64,000 nucleotides of DNA from Gammaproteobacteria bacterium (GCA_004172865.1 SEBV01000006.1:1-64000), one strand, 5' to 3'; positions 28,421 to 38,620 are shown, numbered from the stretch's first letter. Made by a program: numbers and translations. Notes: generated by a model from the letters alone, not told the origin.

Positions 28421-28738
28421 ATGACCAGAAGCCTGTCCCGTTTATTGACTGCCATGACCTGCGCTGCTTCATTGAGTGTTTATGCTGCCTACGCTGCGGA
28501 CGAATCTGACACGCGTCGCCCACCGCAAGGCAAACCTCATGCGCCGCCACAAGCTGCTATTGATGCTTGCAAAGGCCTGACTGAGAAAACGACTTGTCAA
28601 TTTAACGGACGCAATAACGAAGCGGTTAGCGGTACTTGTGCTTTGCCACCGCCAAATGCGGAATCGACCGAGTTATCCTGCCGCCCGGAACGCCGCGGAA
28701 AAGATGATCACGCCGATCACGCGGATAAAACCAACTAG
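28421..28738 (+). CDS. small secreted cysteine-containing protein
   Basis: This 105-aa protein has a signal peptide ending near AAYAADES. The mature part of about 80 residues is proline-rich at first and then has four cysteines (DACKGL, TCQFNGRN, GTCALPPP, LSCRPER), suggesting two disulfides. The tail is rich in His and Asp (DDHADHADK) and could bind metal. The start at 28421 has AGAGG 8 bases upstream; an earlier in-frame ATG at 28310 would bury the signal peptide. Similar small proteins with the CxFxGRN and GTC pattern occur in proteobacteria without known function. Confidence 0.7.
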   Translation: MTRSLSRLLTAMTCAASLSVYAAYAADESDTRRPPQGKPHAPPQAAIDACKGLTEKTTCQFNGRNNEAVSGTCALPPPNAESTELSCRPERRGKDDHADHADKTN

Positions 28739-28756
28739 TTCGATCACTCTATAATT

Positions 28757-28773
28757 GCGGCGCAGTGCGCCGC
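28757..28773. other. perfect 7-bp G/C hairpin
   Basis: GCGGCGC-AGT-GCGCCGC lies 19 bp after the small secreted protein gene. It could slow or end transcription but has no T-run. Confidence 0.35.
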
Positions 28774-28891
28774 TGGCTTTAATCCCTCGCAGATTTCAGA
28801 TAACCCGCAAGCCTTCCCTTTTCACACTATTCCTATATATTGCCGATCCACCATTTAAGTTGTTCCTCTGCAATACGATTCGGTAATACTT

Positions 28892-30277
28892 GTGACTTCA
28901 GCTGCTCAAACCTCATCTCCCAGCATCATCACTCAAACCCTGCGCGAATGGAAAATACTCGCGGTACTTGGCTTGCCGATTATGGTGGCGCAGCTGGCGC
29001 AAATGGCTAACGGTGTTGTCGATACTATGATGGCGGGTCATGCCAGCGCGCGGGATTTAGCGGCCGTTGGTATAGGTACTGGAATTTGGGGGCCGGTGCT
29101 GCTGTTTTTTATTGGCTTGTTGAGCGCTCTACAACCGCTTGTTTCGGGGCATCGCGGCGCAGAAAATTTCTCGCGCATAATGCCAATCACCTGGCAGGGG
29201 TTGTACATCGCTTTTATGGGGTCGATAGTCATGGCCGCTATTCTTACTCATGTGCGGCCCATTTTTGTGTTGCTGGGATTGGATGCCGAAACAACCGATA
29301 TCGCCCAAGGGTATTTAGATGCGCTCGCTTGGGGAATTCCAGCAGTTCTCTTGCTCAATTCATTGCGCGGCCTTACCGATGGCATGGGCCATACGCGCAT
29401 CGTTATGGCGTTTTCGCTGGTCAGCACAATAATAAATGTTCCGTTTAATTATCTATTTATTTTCGGCTTTTCAATCGGCGAATGGCATGTTGCGCCTATG
29501 GGCGGCGTTGGTTGCGGTTGGGCGACAGCTGCATCCAATTGGATTGCCGTAATCGCTTTATTAATTTATTTAAATCGCAGCGCAGACTACAAAAAATTTC
29601 ATTTGATTGGCGATTGGGTAAAACCTGATTGGGCTGAGATTAAACACATCCTGCATCTGGGTTTACCGATTGGTTTTGCCATGTTTGTAGAGGTCAGTAT
29701 GTTCTGCATGATTGCATTATTTTTATCGCCACTTGGCCCCACGGTAATTGCAGGTCACCAAATTGTTCTCAACGCAATTTCATTATTTTTTATGGTGCCA
29801 CTCAGCTTGGGCATGGCAATTACCTTGCGCGTTAGTTTTTTAGTAGGCGCGGAAGAACATTTCAAAGCGCGATTACTAGCACGCAGTGCGATTTTTTTAG
29901 GGCTGGGAATTGCCTGTGTTAATGCACCTATTTTATTTTTTGGCAGCGATTGGATCGCCGCGCTCTACACACGGGAGAGTGATGTAAAAGCCATCGCCAT
30001 CCAACTTTTTGCATTGGGTGCAATTTTTCAAATTGCCGACGTAACCCAAGTCACCATGATTAATGTACTGCGCGGTTACAAAGATACGAAAATCCCGATG
30101 TTCATTATGTTGTTTTCATTCTGGTGTGTGTGCCTGCCACTCGGTTATGTTTTAACCTTTAAAAATTGGCTACATGCACCTATGGGCGCGGCCGGCTTTT
30201 GGATGGCGTTAATTGTAGGTCTCGCGTGCGCCGCCTGTTTACTGACCTATCGCGTGTTTAATTTTAAGCCGCGTTAG
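28892..30277 (+). CDS. MATE family multidrug efflux protein (NorM-like)
   Basis: This 461-aa inner-membrane protein has twelve predicted helices in two homologous halves. The first half begins LAVLGLPIMVAQLAQMANGVVDTMMAGHA, cut here as two parts of the MATE signature. The second half begins HLGLPIGFAMFVEVSMF. Members export cationic drugs with Na+ or H+. The start is GTG at 28892 with poor ribosome-binding signal. It is followed 145 bp later by aqpZ on the same strand. Family is clear; substrate range is not. Confidence 0.9.
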   Translation: MTSAAQTSSPSIITQTLREWKILAVLGLPIMVAQLAQMANGVVDTMMAGHASARDLAAVGIGTGIWGPVLLFFIGLLSALQPLVSGHRGAENFSRIMPITWQGLYIAFMGSIVMAAILTHVRPIFVLLGLDAETTDIAQGYLDALAWGIPAVLLLNSLRGLTDGMGHTRIVMAFSLVSTIINVPFNYLFIFGFSIGEWHVAPMGGVGCGWATAASNWIAVIALLIYLNRSADYKKFHLIGDWVKPDWAEIKHILHLGLPIGFAMFVEVSMFCMIALFLSPLGPTVIAGHQIVLNAISLFFMVPLSLGMAITLRVSFLVGAEEHFKARLLARSAIFLGLGIACVNAPILFFGSDWIAALYTRESDVKAIAIQLFALGAIFQIADVTQVTMINVLRGYKDTKIPMFIMLFSFWCVCLPLGYVLTFKNWLHAPMGAAGFWMALIVGLACAACLLTYRVFNFKPR

Positions 30278-30422
30278 TCAGGTCTACTGACTTTATACCG
30301 CGCTAGCCAGATTTTTAAAATCCCCTTATAGTCGAGCGGTTTTCACTGGCACGATTGAAAATCCTGTCATTGCTTACACACACGGATTTACCAAATCAGC
30401 GACAGTTATACAGGGGCTTTTT

Positions 30423-31112
30423 ATGAAAAAGTACGTAGCGGAATCGTTTGGAACATTTTGGTTAGTGCTTGGCGGGTGCGGCAGTGCGGTATTAGCAGCA
30501 GCTTTTCCCGGGGTTGGAATTGGTTTACTCGGGGTTTCACTCGCGTTTGGTTTGACAGTCTTAACGATGGCATTTGCTATCGGCCATATCTCCGGTTGCC
30601 ACTTGAACCCGGCAGTTTCCATCGGGCTTTGGGCTGGCGGTCGTTTTCCTGCAAAACAATTATTACCCTACATTATTGCGCAAGTTGTTGGCGGCGTAAT
30701 TGCTGGCGCAGTGCTCTTTGCGATTGCGAGCGGCAAAGCAGGCTTCGACGTCTCAGCAGGTTTTGCTTCCAATGGCTTTGGTGCGCATTCCCCCGGTGGT
30801 TATTCGATGCATGCGGCGCTTATCAGCGAAGTTGTTATGACCATGATGTTTTTGATTGTCATCATGGGTGCTACGGATAAGCGCGCACCACAAAATCTTG
30901 CGCCAATCGCGATTGGGTTGTGCCTCACGCTAATTCATTTAATCAGTATTCCCGTAACCAACACATCGGTTAACCCGGCGCGCAGTACAGCTGTTGCCGT
31001 GTTTGTGGGTGATTGGGCAATCTCCCAATTATGGTTGTTTTGGGTAGCGCCGATTATTGGAGCGGTACTTGGAGCGGGTATCTACAAATATATTGGCAGT
31101 GAGAAAGGTTAA
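30423..31112 (+). CDS. aqpZ: aquaporin Z
   Basis: AqpZ is a tetrameric water channel of the inner membrane. The 229-aa protein has six helices and both half-helix NPA motifs: [11 protein letters not shown] and [13 protein letters not shown]. The selectivity-filter histidine and arginine context ([19 protein letters not shown]) is that of orthodox water channels rather than glycerol facilitators. GGC upstream of ATG and the position of the signal-like first helix support the start. A hairpin follows the stop. Confidence 0.96.
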   Translation: MKKYVAESFGTFWLVLGGCGSAVLAAAFPGVGIGLLGVSLAFGLTVLTMAFAIGHISGCHLNPAVSIGLWAGGRFPAKQLLPYIIAQVVGGVIAGAVLFAIASGKAGFDVSAGFASNGFGAHSPGGYSMHAALISEVVMTMMFLIVIMGATDKRAPQNLAPIAIGLCLTLIHLISIPVTNTSVNPARSTAVAVFVGDWAISQLWLFWVAPIIGAVLGAGIYKYIGSEKG

Positions 31113-31120
31113 TAAAACTT

Positions 31121-31160
31121 AAATCGGGCTGATACCTACCTAAACGCATCAGCCCGATTT
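31121..31160 (+). terminator. hairpin after aqpZ
   Basis: AAATCGGGCTGAT (31121-31133) pairs perfectly with ATCAGCCCGATTT (31148-31160) over a 14-base loop. Only a short T-run closes the stem, so strength is moderate. Confidence 0.65.
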
Positions 31161-31397
31161 ATCAGGAATTTTATATCCAAGCTCTGTGTGTAAGAGCGCA
31201 TGAATAACTCTGTTAAAACCGCAATCAACCTGCTCATCAAGCACGTTATTCCAAGGCTATTTATTGCTTTTGCCATAATATGATGTTTAGATAACGAGCA
31301 ACTTTAGTCATGTTAATCAAATAGTTAAATATCATTACGGGATTACGTTATCACTTCAATATCATCACCAAAACCCGTTCGCGAGCCTAGCCCGGTT

Positions 31398-31943
31398 TTG
31401 TCTGCATTGCGTTCAAGCACGAAAGACAGACACAGCATTCTCGATGCCGCCATGCCGTTGGCAAAGCCGGAAGCTGCATGGGCCGACTATATTGAGCACC
31501 TGCAAATTCTTGCTATTTGGCTTATACCACTCGAACACTGGTTGCGCAGTTTCAGTGATGGCCCACAAAACGCGAAGGCTTTTGATTTTATCTGTTACAG
31601 TGATTCAATCCTGCAAGACTTAGGCGACGATCACAGACCGCCGACCAACCAGTTATCTCAACCGATAAGCTGGCCACAACGAGATAACGCGGCATACCGA
31701 TGGGGAATTGCCTACGTTATTGAAGGTTCTCAGCTGGGAGGGGAATTCCTCTACAAGCGCTTATCGGTTAGACTCGCACCTCATAAATTACAGTATTTAC
31801 TGAGTAAACAACCTGGGCGCTGGCCAGCTTTTCTACAGGCAATTGCTGTAGCAGTGACTACCCCTGAGGACATCGAAAGCGCTTGCGCTGGTGCAGTGGA
31901 TGCATTTGATGCGTTATTACAGCAGCTCCCTGTACGAGTATAA
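31398..31943 (+). CDS. bphO: biliverdin-producing heme oxygenase (BphO-like)
   Basis: This helical protein of about 181 aa degrades heme to biliverdin IXalpha, the chromophore for the phytochrome encoded 5 bp downstream. It shows the heme oxygenase N-terminus with proximal His12 (STKDRHSILDAAMP) and the distal glycine helix (GIAYVIEGSQLGGEFLYKRL). There is no ATG or GTG start. TTG at 31398 gives a normal N-terminus, and TTG at 31407 is another choice. The frame stays open upstream to about 31329, so a rare start such as ATC or ATT further up cannot be excluded. The pairing with bphP strongly supports the function. Confidence 0.88.
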   Translation: MSALRSSTKDRHSILDAAMPLAKPEAAWADYIEHLQILAIWLIPLEHWLRSFSDGPQNAKAFDFICYSDSILQDLGDDHRPPTNQLSQPISWPQRDNAAYRWGIAYVIEGSQLGGEFLYKRLSVRLAPHKLQYLLSKQPGRWPAFLQAIAVAVTTPEDIESACAGAVDAFDALLQQLPVRV

Positions 31944-31948
31944 AAAGT

Positions 31949-34108
31949 ATGGTTCATCCGCAAGCCTTAGCACCAACTCTTGAAAATTGTGCCAGTGAGC
32001 CAATTCATATCCCCGGTTCAATTCAACCTCACGGTGCCATGTTGGTGCTTAATGAAGTCTTGAATATTACTGGGTGGAGTGCCAATTTTTTCTCGGTTCT
32101 GGGATTTGAACCTGTCCTCAATTCAGCAGCTAATTCTCTTGGCCTTGATGCTGAAATTCACAGTGCGATTGAAGATATTCGTCTCTCTATAGAAAACGGG
32201 GAAGCATCGCCGATTGCCTTAGAAACTCGCCGTCAAAATACGCTGTTTGATGTTGTGATTCACGCTCATCTTTACCGTATTATTATTGAATTCGAACGCC
32301 GCGAATTACCGTCCGATGAGGTTGCCAGTTTTGCCCTCAAAGCACATCGCGCTATCGATCGTCTGAAACGTCAGAAGTCTGTTAACTCCTTGTTGCAAAT
32401 CGCCGTTGAAGAAGTTCAAAAACTTACCGGTTTCGATCGCGTTATGGCTTACATTTTTCGCCACGATGATAGTGGTGACGTAGTGGCAGAACAACGCAGA
32501 GAAGATCTGGACGTTTACCTTGGGCGACGCTATCCCGCCAGCGATATTCCCTCACAAGCGCGTCGTCTTTACACGCTCAATACTCTGCGTACTATTGTCG
32601 ATGTTCTCTATGAGCCAGTTCCACTCATAGGCGATCCCGACCATCCTCCCTTGGATATGAGCTTTTGCGTGTTGCGCAGCGTGTCGCCCATTCACGTTGA
32701 ATACCTCCGCAATATGGGTGTGGGCGCGTCCATGAGTGTTTCGATTATTATCAACGGACGCCTGTGGGGCATGCTTGCCTGTCACCATATGTCCAGCCTG
32801 CAGGTTCCCTACTCTATTCGTATGGCCTGCGATGTACTCGCACAAATCATCGCTGCAACGGTTTCCAGCATTCAGGAACATGAGCGTGCAGAAGCCACGC
32901 GCGCCGCTAACAGCGTTCGCACGGCACTGATGGAAACGCTGATTGATGAAGACGATATGTTGCGCGCGCTGGGAATTCACGCCCAAGCGCTCAAGGCCAC
33001 CTTGGGTGCGGATGCTCTGGTCATAGCACAACATGGCAAACTGCTCGTATTTGGTGATTTCCAGAACACTGTAGCATCAGATATTTTAGCGGCACTGCCT
33101 ACCGATGGCGATGATCTGGTCTTGTGGCAAGCGCGCGCAGAATGGCCAGCAGCATTGCAAGACGTTATTGGCAAATGGGTAGGATTATTAGCGCTGCGGT
33201 TTGACCCCATCACTACCGGCTGGATTCTTGCGTTCCGTCTGGAGCAAATTGAAACCATTAGCTGGGGCGGTAAACCTGAAAAAGAAATTCAGGCGGGCCC
33301 GCTCGGCCCACGTTTAACACCACGTGGTTCATTCGATGAGTGGAAGGAAGTCGTTCGCGATACCACCACACCTTGGGACAATATGCAGCTGGATTCTGCG
33401 CGTGAACTTTTAAGCGCATTGCTGCGCACGAGTAATCGGCGCCACGCCGAAACAGATCGTGCTCGCACCCAGTTAATGGCAATTCTCGGCCACGACCTGC
33501 GCGATCCGCTCAACAATATTAATCTTGCAGCGTCTTTTCTGGAGCAAGGTAGCGGCGCCAGCAAAATGGGTTCGGTTATTCGCAATTCCAGTAGCCGCAT
33601 GCAGCGTTTAGTTGAGCAAGTGCTTGATATGAGTCGTATCGGAACTGGAATTGGTTTGGTACTTAATGTCGCTGAAGTGGATGTTGCGGTGATTATTCGC
33701 GATTTAATCAGCGAAGCACGACTGGGTTACCCCGGAAGTGATTATCAGATTGATATGCCCGAATCGTTTATGTGGCGCCTTGACCCGGATCGCCTTGCAC
33801 AGGCGGTGGGGAACCTGCTCAGCAATGCGCGTCATCATTGCGTTGCAAATTCTTCGATTTTCATTTCACTGACAACTGAAGACGATAAATTAATTATCAA
33901 CGTTAGCAATGAAGCCAACGAAATCGAACCTGAAGTCGTTGTACGTTTATTTTCGCCATTCAAAAATTCTTCATCCACACGCGGCCGCACAGGCTTAGGG
34001 CTTGGGCTTTATATTTCACATGAGATTATTAACGGCCACGGCGGGCAACTCAGTTATCACTATCAGGCTCCGCACGTTGTTTTTAAAATTGCGTTGCCCG
34101 CAGAATAA
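31949..34108 (+). CDS. bphP: bacteriophytochrome histidine kinase
   Basis: This is a 719-aa red/far-red light sensor kinase. It has an N-terminal PAS domain with the biliverdin-attachment Cys14 (ENCASEPIHIPGSIQPHG), a GAF domain (about 130-300) with the chromophore motif YPASDIPSQAR, a PHY domain with the tongue motif PRGSFDEW (about 450), then HisKA with ILGHDLRDPLNNI and HATPase with NLLSNARHH and GLGLGLYIS. It is cytoplasmic, with no membrane segment. It follows bphO by 5 bp. No response regulator is next to it, so its output is unknown. It abuts the HAD gene stop to stop. Confidence 0.96.
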   Translation: MVHPQALAPTLENCASEPIHIPGSIQPHGAMLVLNEVLNITGWSANFFSVLGFEPVLNSAANSLGLDAEIHSAIEDIRLSIENGEASPIALETRRQNTLFDVVIHAHLYRIIIEFERRELPSDEVASFALKAHRAIDRLKRQKSVNSLLQIAVEEVQKLTGFDRVMAYIFRHDDSGDVVAEQRREDLDVYLGRRYPASDIPSQARRLYTLNTLRTIVDVLYEPVPLIGDPDHPPLDMSFCVLRSVSPIHVEYLRNMGVGASMSVSIIINGRLWGMLACHHMSSLQVPYSIRMACDVLAQIIAATVSSIQEHERAEATRAANSVRTALMETLIDEDDMLRALGIHAQALKATLGADALVIAQHGKLLVFGDFQNTVASDILAALPTDGDDLVLWQARAEWPAALQDVIGKWVGLLALRFDPITTGWILAFRLEQIETISWGGKPEKEIQAGPLGPRLTPRGSFDEWKEVVRDTTTPWDNMQLDSARELLSALLRTSNRRHAETDRARTQLMAILGHDLRDPLNNINLAASFLEQGSGASKMGSVIRNSSSRMQRLVEQVLDMSRIGTGIGLVLNVAEVDVAVIIRDLISEARLGYPGSDYQIDMPESFMWRLDPDRLAQAVGNLLSNARHHCVANSSIFISLTTEDDKLIINVSNEANEIEPEVVVRLFSPFKNSSSTRGRTGLGLGLYISHEIINGHGGQLSYHYQAPHVVFKIALPAE

Positions 34109-34801
34109 TTATTGTGGATAAATTTCAAGCCCATCCAACACTCGTTCACAGAAGTCTTGGGGAGTTCGCGAAATAATATCTTCCGGTATTTCAAATTTAT
34201 TGGTTAACCGTAAATAGTTTTCAAAACCATAAGACACCATATACGGATGCATTCCGGTGTTAATCGCCGCAACATAATCTTTATTTTCATCCCCGCACAC
34301 ACCTGCACGCGCCGGGTTAACTCCAAAATGTTCACGCACCGCGCGAAAATGTTGTGTCTTCTTTTCTTCTAGCGGAACATGAATTAGAAAATCCAATTCC
34401 TCAATATTAATATGGTGACGATTAAATAATTGCCGCAAAGTCTCTAATGGCTCATTGGTAATGTTACGCGTGACTAAACCAACAATGACATTCGGCGCTG
34501 CAATTAAAGTGCGAATAAAATCTGCTATACCAGGATACAAAATCGCTTCTTCGCGATAAACCTGAGTTAAAGTATCAACGATTTGCTGGCGATTATGCTT
34601 GGTAATATTTTTGCGGAGGTTAGCGGGAAACTGTTTAATACCACCGAGGTATTTAAAGATGTGATGGCGCTTTTGAAAACTTTCTTCATCGCCCAAATTC
34701 ATGCCGTGTTGCGAAAATGTTTTTTCAATCGCGCTGTAGGCATCAACCGTTGTGCCATCTGCATCGAGAATAATCAGCTTTTTATGATTGGTATAAATCA
34801 T
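34109..34801 (-). CDS. HAD-superfamily hydrolase
   Basis: This 230-aa HAD phosphatase has motif I LIILDADGTTVDAY with the nucleophile Asp, motif II GLVTRN, and motif III-IV in RAGVCGDENKDYVAAINTGMHP. An alpha-helical cap lies between motifs I and II (about 25-100). The substrate is not predictable from sequence. It is the last gene of the leftward TonB receptor, POT transporter, M2 peptidase run, 89 bp after the peptidase stop, and its own stop touches the bphP stop. Confidence 0.8.
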   Translation of the reverse strand: MIYTNHKKLIILDADGTTVDAYSAIEKTFSQHGMNLGDEESFQKRHHIFKYLGGIKQFPANLRKNITKHNRQQIVDTLTQVYREEAILYPGIADFIRTLIAAPNVIVGLVTRNITNEPLETLRQLFNRHHINIEELDFLIHVPLEEKKTQHFRAVREHFGVNPARAGVCGDENKDYVAAINTGMHPYMVSYGFENYLRLTNKFEIPEDIISRTPQDFCERVLDGLEIYPQ

Positions 34802-34890
34802 AGGCGTTAAACCTTTCCCAAATTGTCATAAGTATCTCCAAAGTATATAAAGGAATTATGACAATTTAGAAAATGGTTCGGCAAACTTAC

Positions 34891-36762
34891 CTACCAACCG
34901 CAAGCTTGATGTTTGTTCTGCTCATTCAGCCACGCAGATAAAGGCGCAAAATATTCCAATATAGCGGAAGCATCCATTTTGCGAGTGCCTATGGCGGCCT
35001 CAAGTGTATCTTGCCAAGGTTGGCTTGCGCCTGCGGCCAACAATGTTTGAAGTTTTTCGCCTGCGGCTTTGTTGTCGTAAATAGAACATTGATATAGCGG
35101 CCCTTTAAAGCCAGCGGCATCACATAAAGCTTTGTGAAATTGAAATTGCAGAATGTGCGCTAAAAAATAACGTGTGTAGGGTACGTTAGCGGCGATGTGA
35201 TATTTCGCTCCCGCATCAAAATCACTTTCACTACGCGCAACCGGTGCAGCTATACCTTGATATTGCGTGCGCAATTGCCACCAGGATTTATTGTAATCTT
35301 CCGGTTTAATTTCCCCGGAATAAACTTTCCAACGCCATTGATCAATTAATTTTCCGAAAGGTAAAAACGCAATTTTATCCAATGCCATTCGCATTTGTTG
35401 ATTAATTACCGCGTGCTCATTACTCGCTGCTGTTTTATCTAGCAAACCAACTTTGGTCAAATAATCAGGTGTAATGGAAAGCATAATCGTATCGCCAATC
35501 GCCTCATGGAAACCATCATGCGCACCATTCTGAAATAAAAATGGCAAATTGTTGTAGGCGAGAAAATAATAAACATGGCCAAGTTCGTGATGAATCGTTA
35601 GAAACTCGGTTTCATTGGGTTGAATACATTCTTTAATGCGAACATCATTTTTTGCATCCATAGACCAGGCGCTTGCATGACATTCAACTTCACGGTCGCG
35701 CGGTTTAGTTAGCATTGATTTTTGCCAAAAACTATCTGGCAGCTTTTGCAGGCCGAGCGATACAAAAAAGTTCTCGGCAATTTTTGCAATTTGCACAGCG
35801 TCTTTCTTTTGTTTAACCAAGGCACCAGTAATATCTAATTTGCCCGCACCGGGATAAGGCTCAACCAAATCGTAAATATCACTCCATTGCTGACTCCACA
35901 TATCACCGAGCAAATGCGCGGGGATGGGTTTATCGAGCGGCACTTTATCTGCACCATAATGCTTGGATAAATCGCTGCGCACTTTGCATTGCAATGATTT
36001 ATACAAAGGTTCAACCTGATTCCACAGACGTTCTACTTCTAACTCAAAGTCTGCCGCAGGCATATCGTAACCAGAGCGCCACGACGCTCCCAAATCGTTA
36101 AAGCCATAAGCTTTAGCACCAGAATTCGCCAAAGCAATATAGCGCTCATAATCTTTACGATAGGCTGGCGAAATTGAATGCCAACCGGTCCAGGCATCGA
36201 GCAATTCATCGTAATTTCGGCTGGTAGACATTACTGCGGATAAGGCTGTTAAATCGCGGCAATTTTTTTCAGTTTTATCACCTTTGCAATATTTTGCTGA
36301 ACCATAAATGCCCGACATTTTTGTGCCCAGATTAGCTAGCTCGGCAATATCGGCGGCATTATCCGGCGGTAGTAATTCTTTGCCTTTGGTTAAATTAGTA
36401 AATGCTTTTGCGGTGGCCGCGCTCATCGGTAAAGTTTGATAGTCGCGGGCTTCGGCTAATAATTCTTTTTGTAGCGTAAGGAAACGTTCGTTGGATTTAG
36501 CAGCCAGCAATCCGCTGTCATCATTGATATAAGTTTCATAAACCCATTGCGCACTATTATTTTCAAGTGTTGCTGCGTCTAATTTTTTATTAGCATCGGC
36601 GATAAAATCATCAGGAGAGATGCTTGGAGTGGATGCAACCGAAATTGATGTTGTTTCATTTCCGCTTTCGCTCACTTTTTCCTTTTTATCGCATGCCGAT
36701 ATTAGCAAAGGTGCAATGACGGCTAGCACGAGAATTTTTTTAGCACATAAAATAGATTTCAT
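34891..36762 (-). CDS. peptidyl-dipeptidase A (M2, ACE-type) lipoprotein
   Basis: This predicted metallopeptidase of about 623 aa releases C-terminal dipeptides from peptides. The zinc motif HHELGH and the downstream Glu ligand in HEAIGD are intact. The start at 36762 gives a lipoprotein signal peptide with lipobox LLISAC, so the enzyme should be anchored in the periplasm or outer membrane. An upstream in-frame start at 36798 would spoil this. AAGGTG lies about 10 bases before the chosen ATG. It follows the POT transporter gene by 43 bp, which fits cleavage of peptides to dipeptides ready for POT uptake. Confidence 0.92.
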   Translation of the reverse strand: MKSILCAKKILVLAVIAPLLISACDKKEKVSESGNETTSISVASTPSISPDDFIADANKKLDAATLENNSAQWVYETYINDDSGLLAAKSNERFLTLQKELLAEARDYQTLPMSAATAKAFTNLTKGKELLPPDNAADIAELANLGTKMSGIYGSAKYCKGDKTEKNCRDLTALSAVMSTSRNYDELLDAWTGWHSISPAYRKDYERYIALANSGAKAYGFNDLGASWRSGYDMPAADFELEVERLWNQVEPLYKSLQCKVRSDLSKHYGADKVPLDKPIPAHLLGDMWSQQWSDIYDLVEPYPGAGKLDITGALVKQKKDAVQIAKIAENFFVSLGLQKLPDSFWQKSMLTKPRDREVECHASAWSMDAKNDVRIKECIQPNETEFLTIHHELGHVYYFLAYNNLPFLFQNGAHDGFHEAIGDTIMLSITPDYLTKVGLLDKTAASNEHAVINQQMRMALDKIAFLPFGKLIDQWRWKVYSGEIKPEDYNKSWWQLRTQYQGIAAPVARSESDFDAGAKYHIAANVPYTRYFLAHILQFQFHKALCDAAGFKGPLYQCSIYDNKAAGEKLQTLLAAGASQPWQDTLEAAIGTRKMDASAILEYFAPLSAWLNEQNKHQACGW

Positions 36763-36805
36763 AAAACTGCACCTTACATCACTATATTTTTGAAACATTA
36801 AAAAT

Positions 36806-38620
36806 TTATTTGATTCCGCGCATCGCCGTTTTCAAAAACGGAGCGAGCACCAACATAATTAAACCAGCAATAATTCCCATCCAGGTTAAGGTACTAAATA
36901 AAGACGTGTAATTCGCCAACATTTCAGCAGCTGTACTGCCGCCTACTTTGGTATCCACAGCGGCTAATTTTGACAATCTAAATGCAAGCGTTTCAGACAA
37001 TGCTGTGGCGACGAACCAGGTGCCCATGCTTACGCTAACTACGCGTGGAATAGATAATTTAGTGACTGCCGATAAACCAATAGGCGATAAAAATAATTCG
37101 CCGGTGCTGTGGAAAAAGTATGCGAGTACCATCCAGATTGCAGCGACTTTGCCAGCTTCGTTAGGAAAATGCGCACCTATTACCAAAGCACCAAAACCCA
37201 TACCGGCCTGAATAATTCCCAGTGCAAATTTCACCGGTGTACTCGGATTTAAATTTCGTTTCGCTAACCATGGCCACAATATCGCGATAGGAATTGATAG
37301 CGTCATGATAAATGCGGGATTTAATGAGGCAAATTGACTCGCAACAATTGTTTTACCCAACACTTCACGGTCTAAACTTCGGTCTGCAAACAATGTCATT
37401 GAACCTGCAGACTGTTCAAACAGCGCCCAAAATACAATCGTAGACACAATTAAAATCATCAACACGAGCGTACGAGAAAACTCTACGGAATAATGAAATA
37501 AATAGCCGTACACCACGAAGCCGACTATCGCGAGCAGAACTGCATAGACAAATACTTCTGAAATATTTTCGGAAACATTGAGGTAATGATTTTCTGAGAG
37601 AATCGCACACACACCGAGGAACAATGTAAGCAGCGAAATACCAATAACACGGCTGCGATGTTGCAGCGGATTATGGTGCAACATGGAAAATGCCAGAATG
37701 CCCAAAATACCGGCGAGTAAAAATATATTTTGCGTGATATGTACAACCGGTTCGTGTTGCACTAACAACCAAATAATTGCCATAGCTGGCAAAGTCCCTA
37801 AATAAAACAAATGCTCGAACTTTAGAAATCCCAACACGGGTCGTTTCAACAACTCACTGTCTGGTTCTGCGCTGAATGGCTTTAATTGTTTTTGTCCGTA
37901 GATGAAAGTAATCAATCCAACAACCATGCCGATGCCCGCCAAACCAAAGCCATAATTCCAGCCATAGGTTTCGCCGAGCCACCCGCAGATTAAGGTGGAT
38001 ATTAATGATCCTAAATTAATACCCATATAGAAAATAGTAAAACCGGAATCGCGTCGAGGATCATTTTCAGGATAAAGTTTTCCAACAATTACTGAAATAT
38101 TCGGTTTTAAAAAACCAACACCGACAACAATAAATGAAAGCGCTACGTAAAAAATATTAAGTGCATGAGTGTCGCGCGTGGTTATGGCTTCTGTTAATTG
38201 CGTACCTGCTGCAAGCAGGCGGCCATCGGCCAGACGTAAATTTTCCGTGAGAACAGTATTAGCCGCGTAATAAATAGCTTGATGACCTTCTATTGCCATT
38301 AAAGAGTGGCCAATCGCCAAAAGTATTCCACCAAATAAAACTGCTTTACGGGTCCCTAAATAACGATCTGCAATTAAACCGCCAATGACGGGCAAGGTAT
38401 AAACCAAACCGGCGTAAGCGCCCAATACATCCAGCCCCTCTCCATCGCTAAACAAATGATATTTTGTGAGGTAAAGGAGCAATAAATATTTCATTCCGTA
38501 AAAGGAAAAACGCTCCCACATTTCGGTAGCGAAACAAATATAAAGCCCTTTAGGATGACCTAAAAAATCGGTGGATGATGTAAGCGAAATATCTGTAGAT
38601 GACGTATTTGTGGATGACAT
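36806..38620 (-). CDS. proton-dependent oligopeptide transporter (POT/PTR2)
   Basis: This inner-membrane symporter of about 604 aa imports di- and tripeptides with protons. The POT signature FATEMWERFSFYGMKYLLLL near residue 30 includes the ExxERF motif, and a second signature FTIFYMGINLGSLIS is present at about 205. About 14 helices are predicted, as in bacterial DtpT-type proteins. Starts at GTG 38632 and ATG 38620 are both possible. It lies between a TonB receptor gene and an M2 dipeptidase gene on the same strand, which supports peptide rather than nitrate transport. Confidence 0.92.
   Translation of the reverse strand: MSSTNTSSTDISLTSSTDFLGHPKGLYICFATEMWERFSFYGMKYLLLLYLTKYHLFSDGEGLDVLGAYAGLVYTLPVIGGLIADRYLGTRKAVLFGGILLAIGHSLMAIEGHQAIYYAANTVLTENLRLADGRLLAAGTQLTEAITTRDTHALNIFYVALSFIVVGVGFLKPNISVIVGKLYPENDPRRDSGFTIFYMGINLGSLISTLICGWLGETYGWNYGFGLAGIGMVVGLITFIYGQKQLKPFSAEPDSELLKRPVLGFLKFEHLFYLGTLPAMAIIWLLVQHEPVVHITQNIFLLAGILGILAFSMLHHNPLQHRSRVIGISLLTLFLGVCAILSENHYLNVSENISEVFVYAVLLAIVGFVVYGYLFHYSVEFSRTLVLMILIVSTIVFWALFEQSAGSMTLFADRSLDREVLGKTIVASQFASLNPAFIMTLSIPIAILWPWLAKRNLNPSTPVKFALGIIQAGMGFGALVIGAHFPNEAGKVAAIWMVLAYFFHSTGELFLSPIGLSAVTKLSIPRVVSVSMGTWFVATALSETLAFRLSKLAAVDTKVGGSTAAEMLANYTSLFSTLTWMGIIAGLIMLVLAPFLKTAMRGIK

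Noticed and set aside
32552-33034. 160-aa leftward ORF
   Set aside because: It is antisense to the GAF domain of the phytochrome gene.
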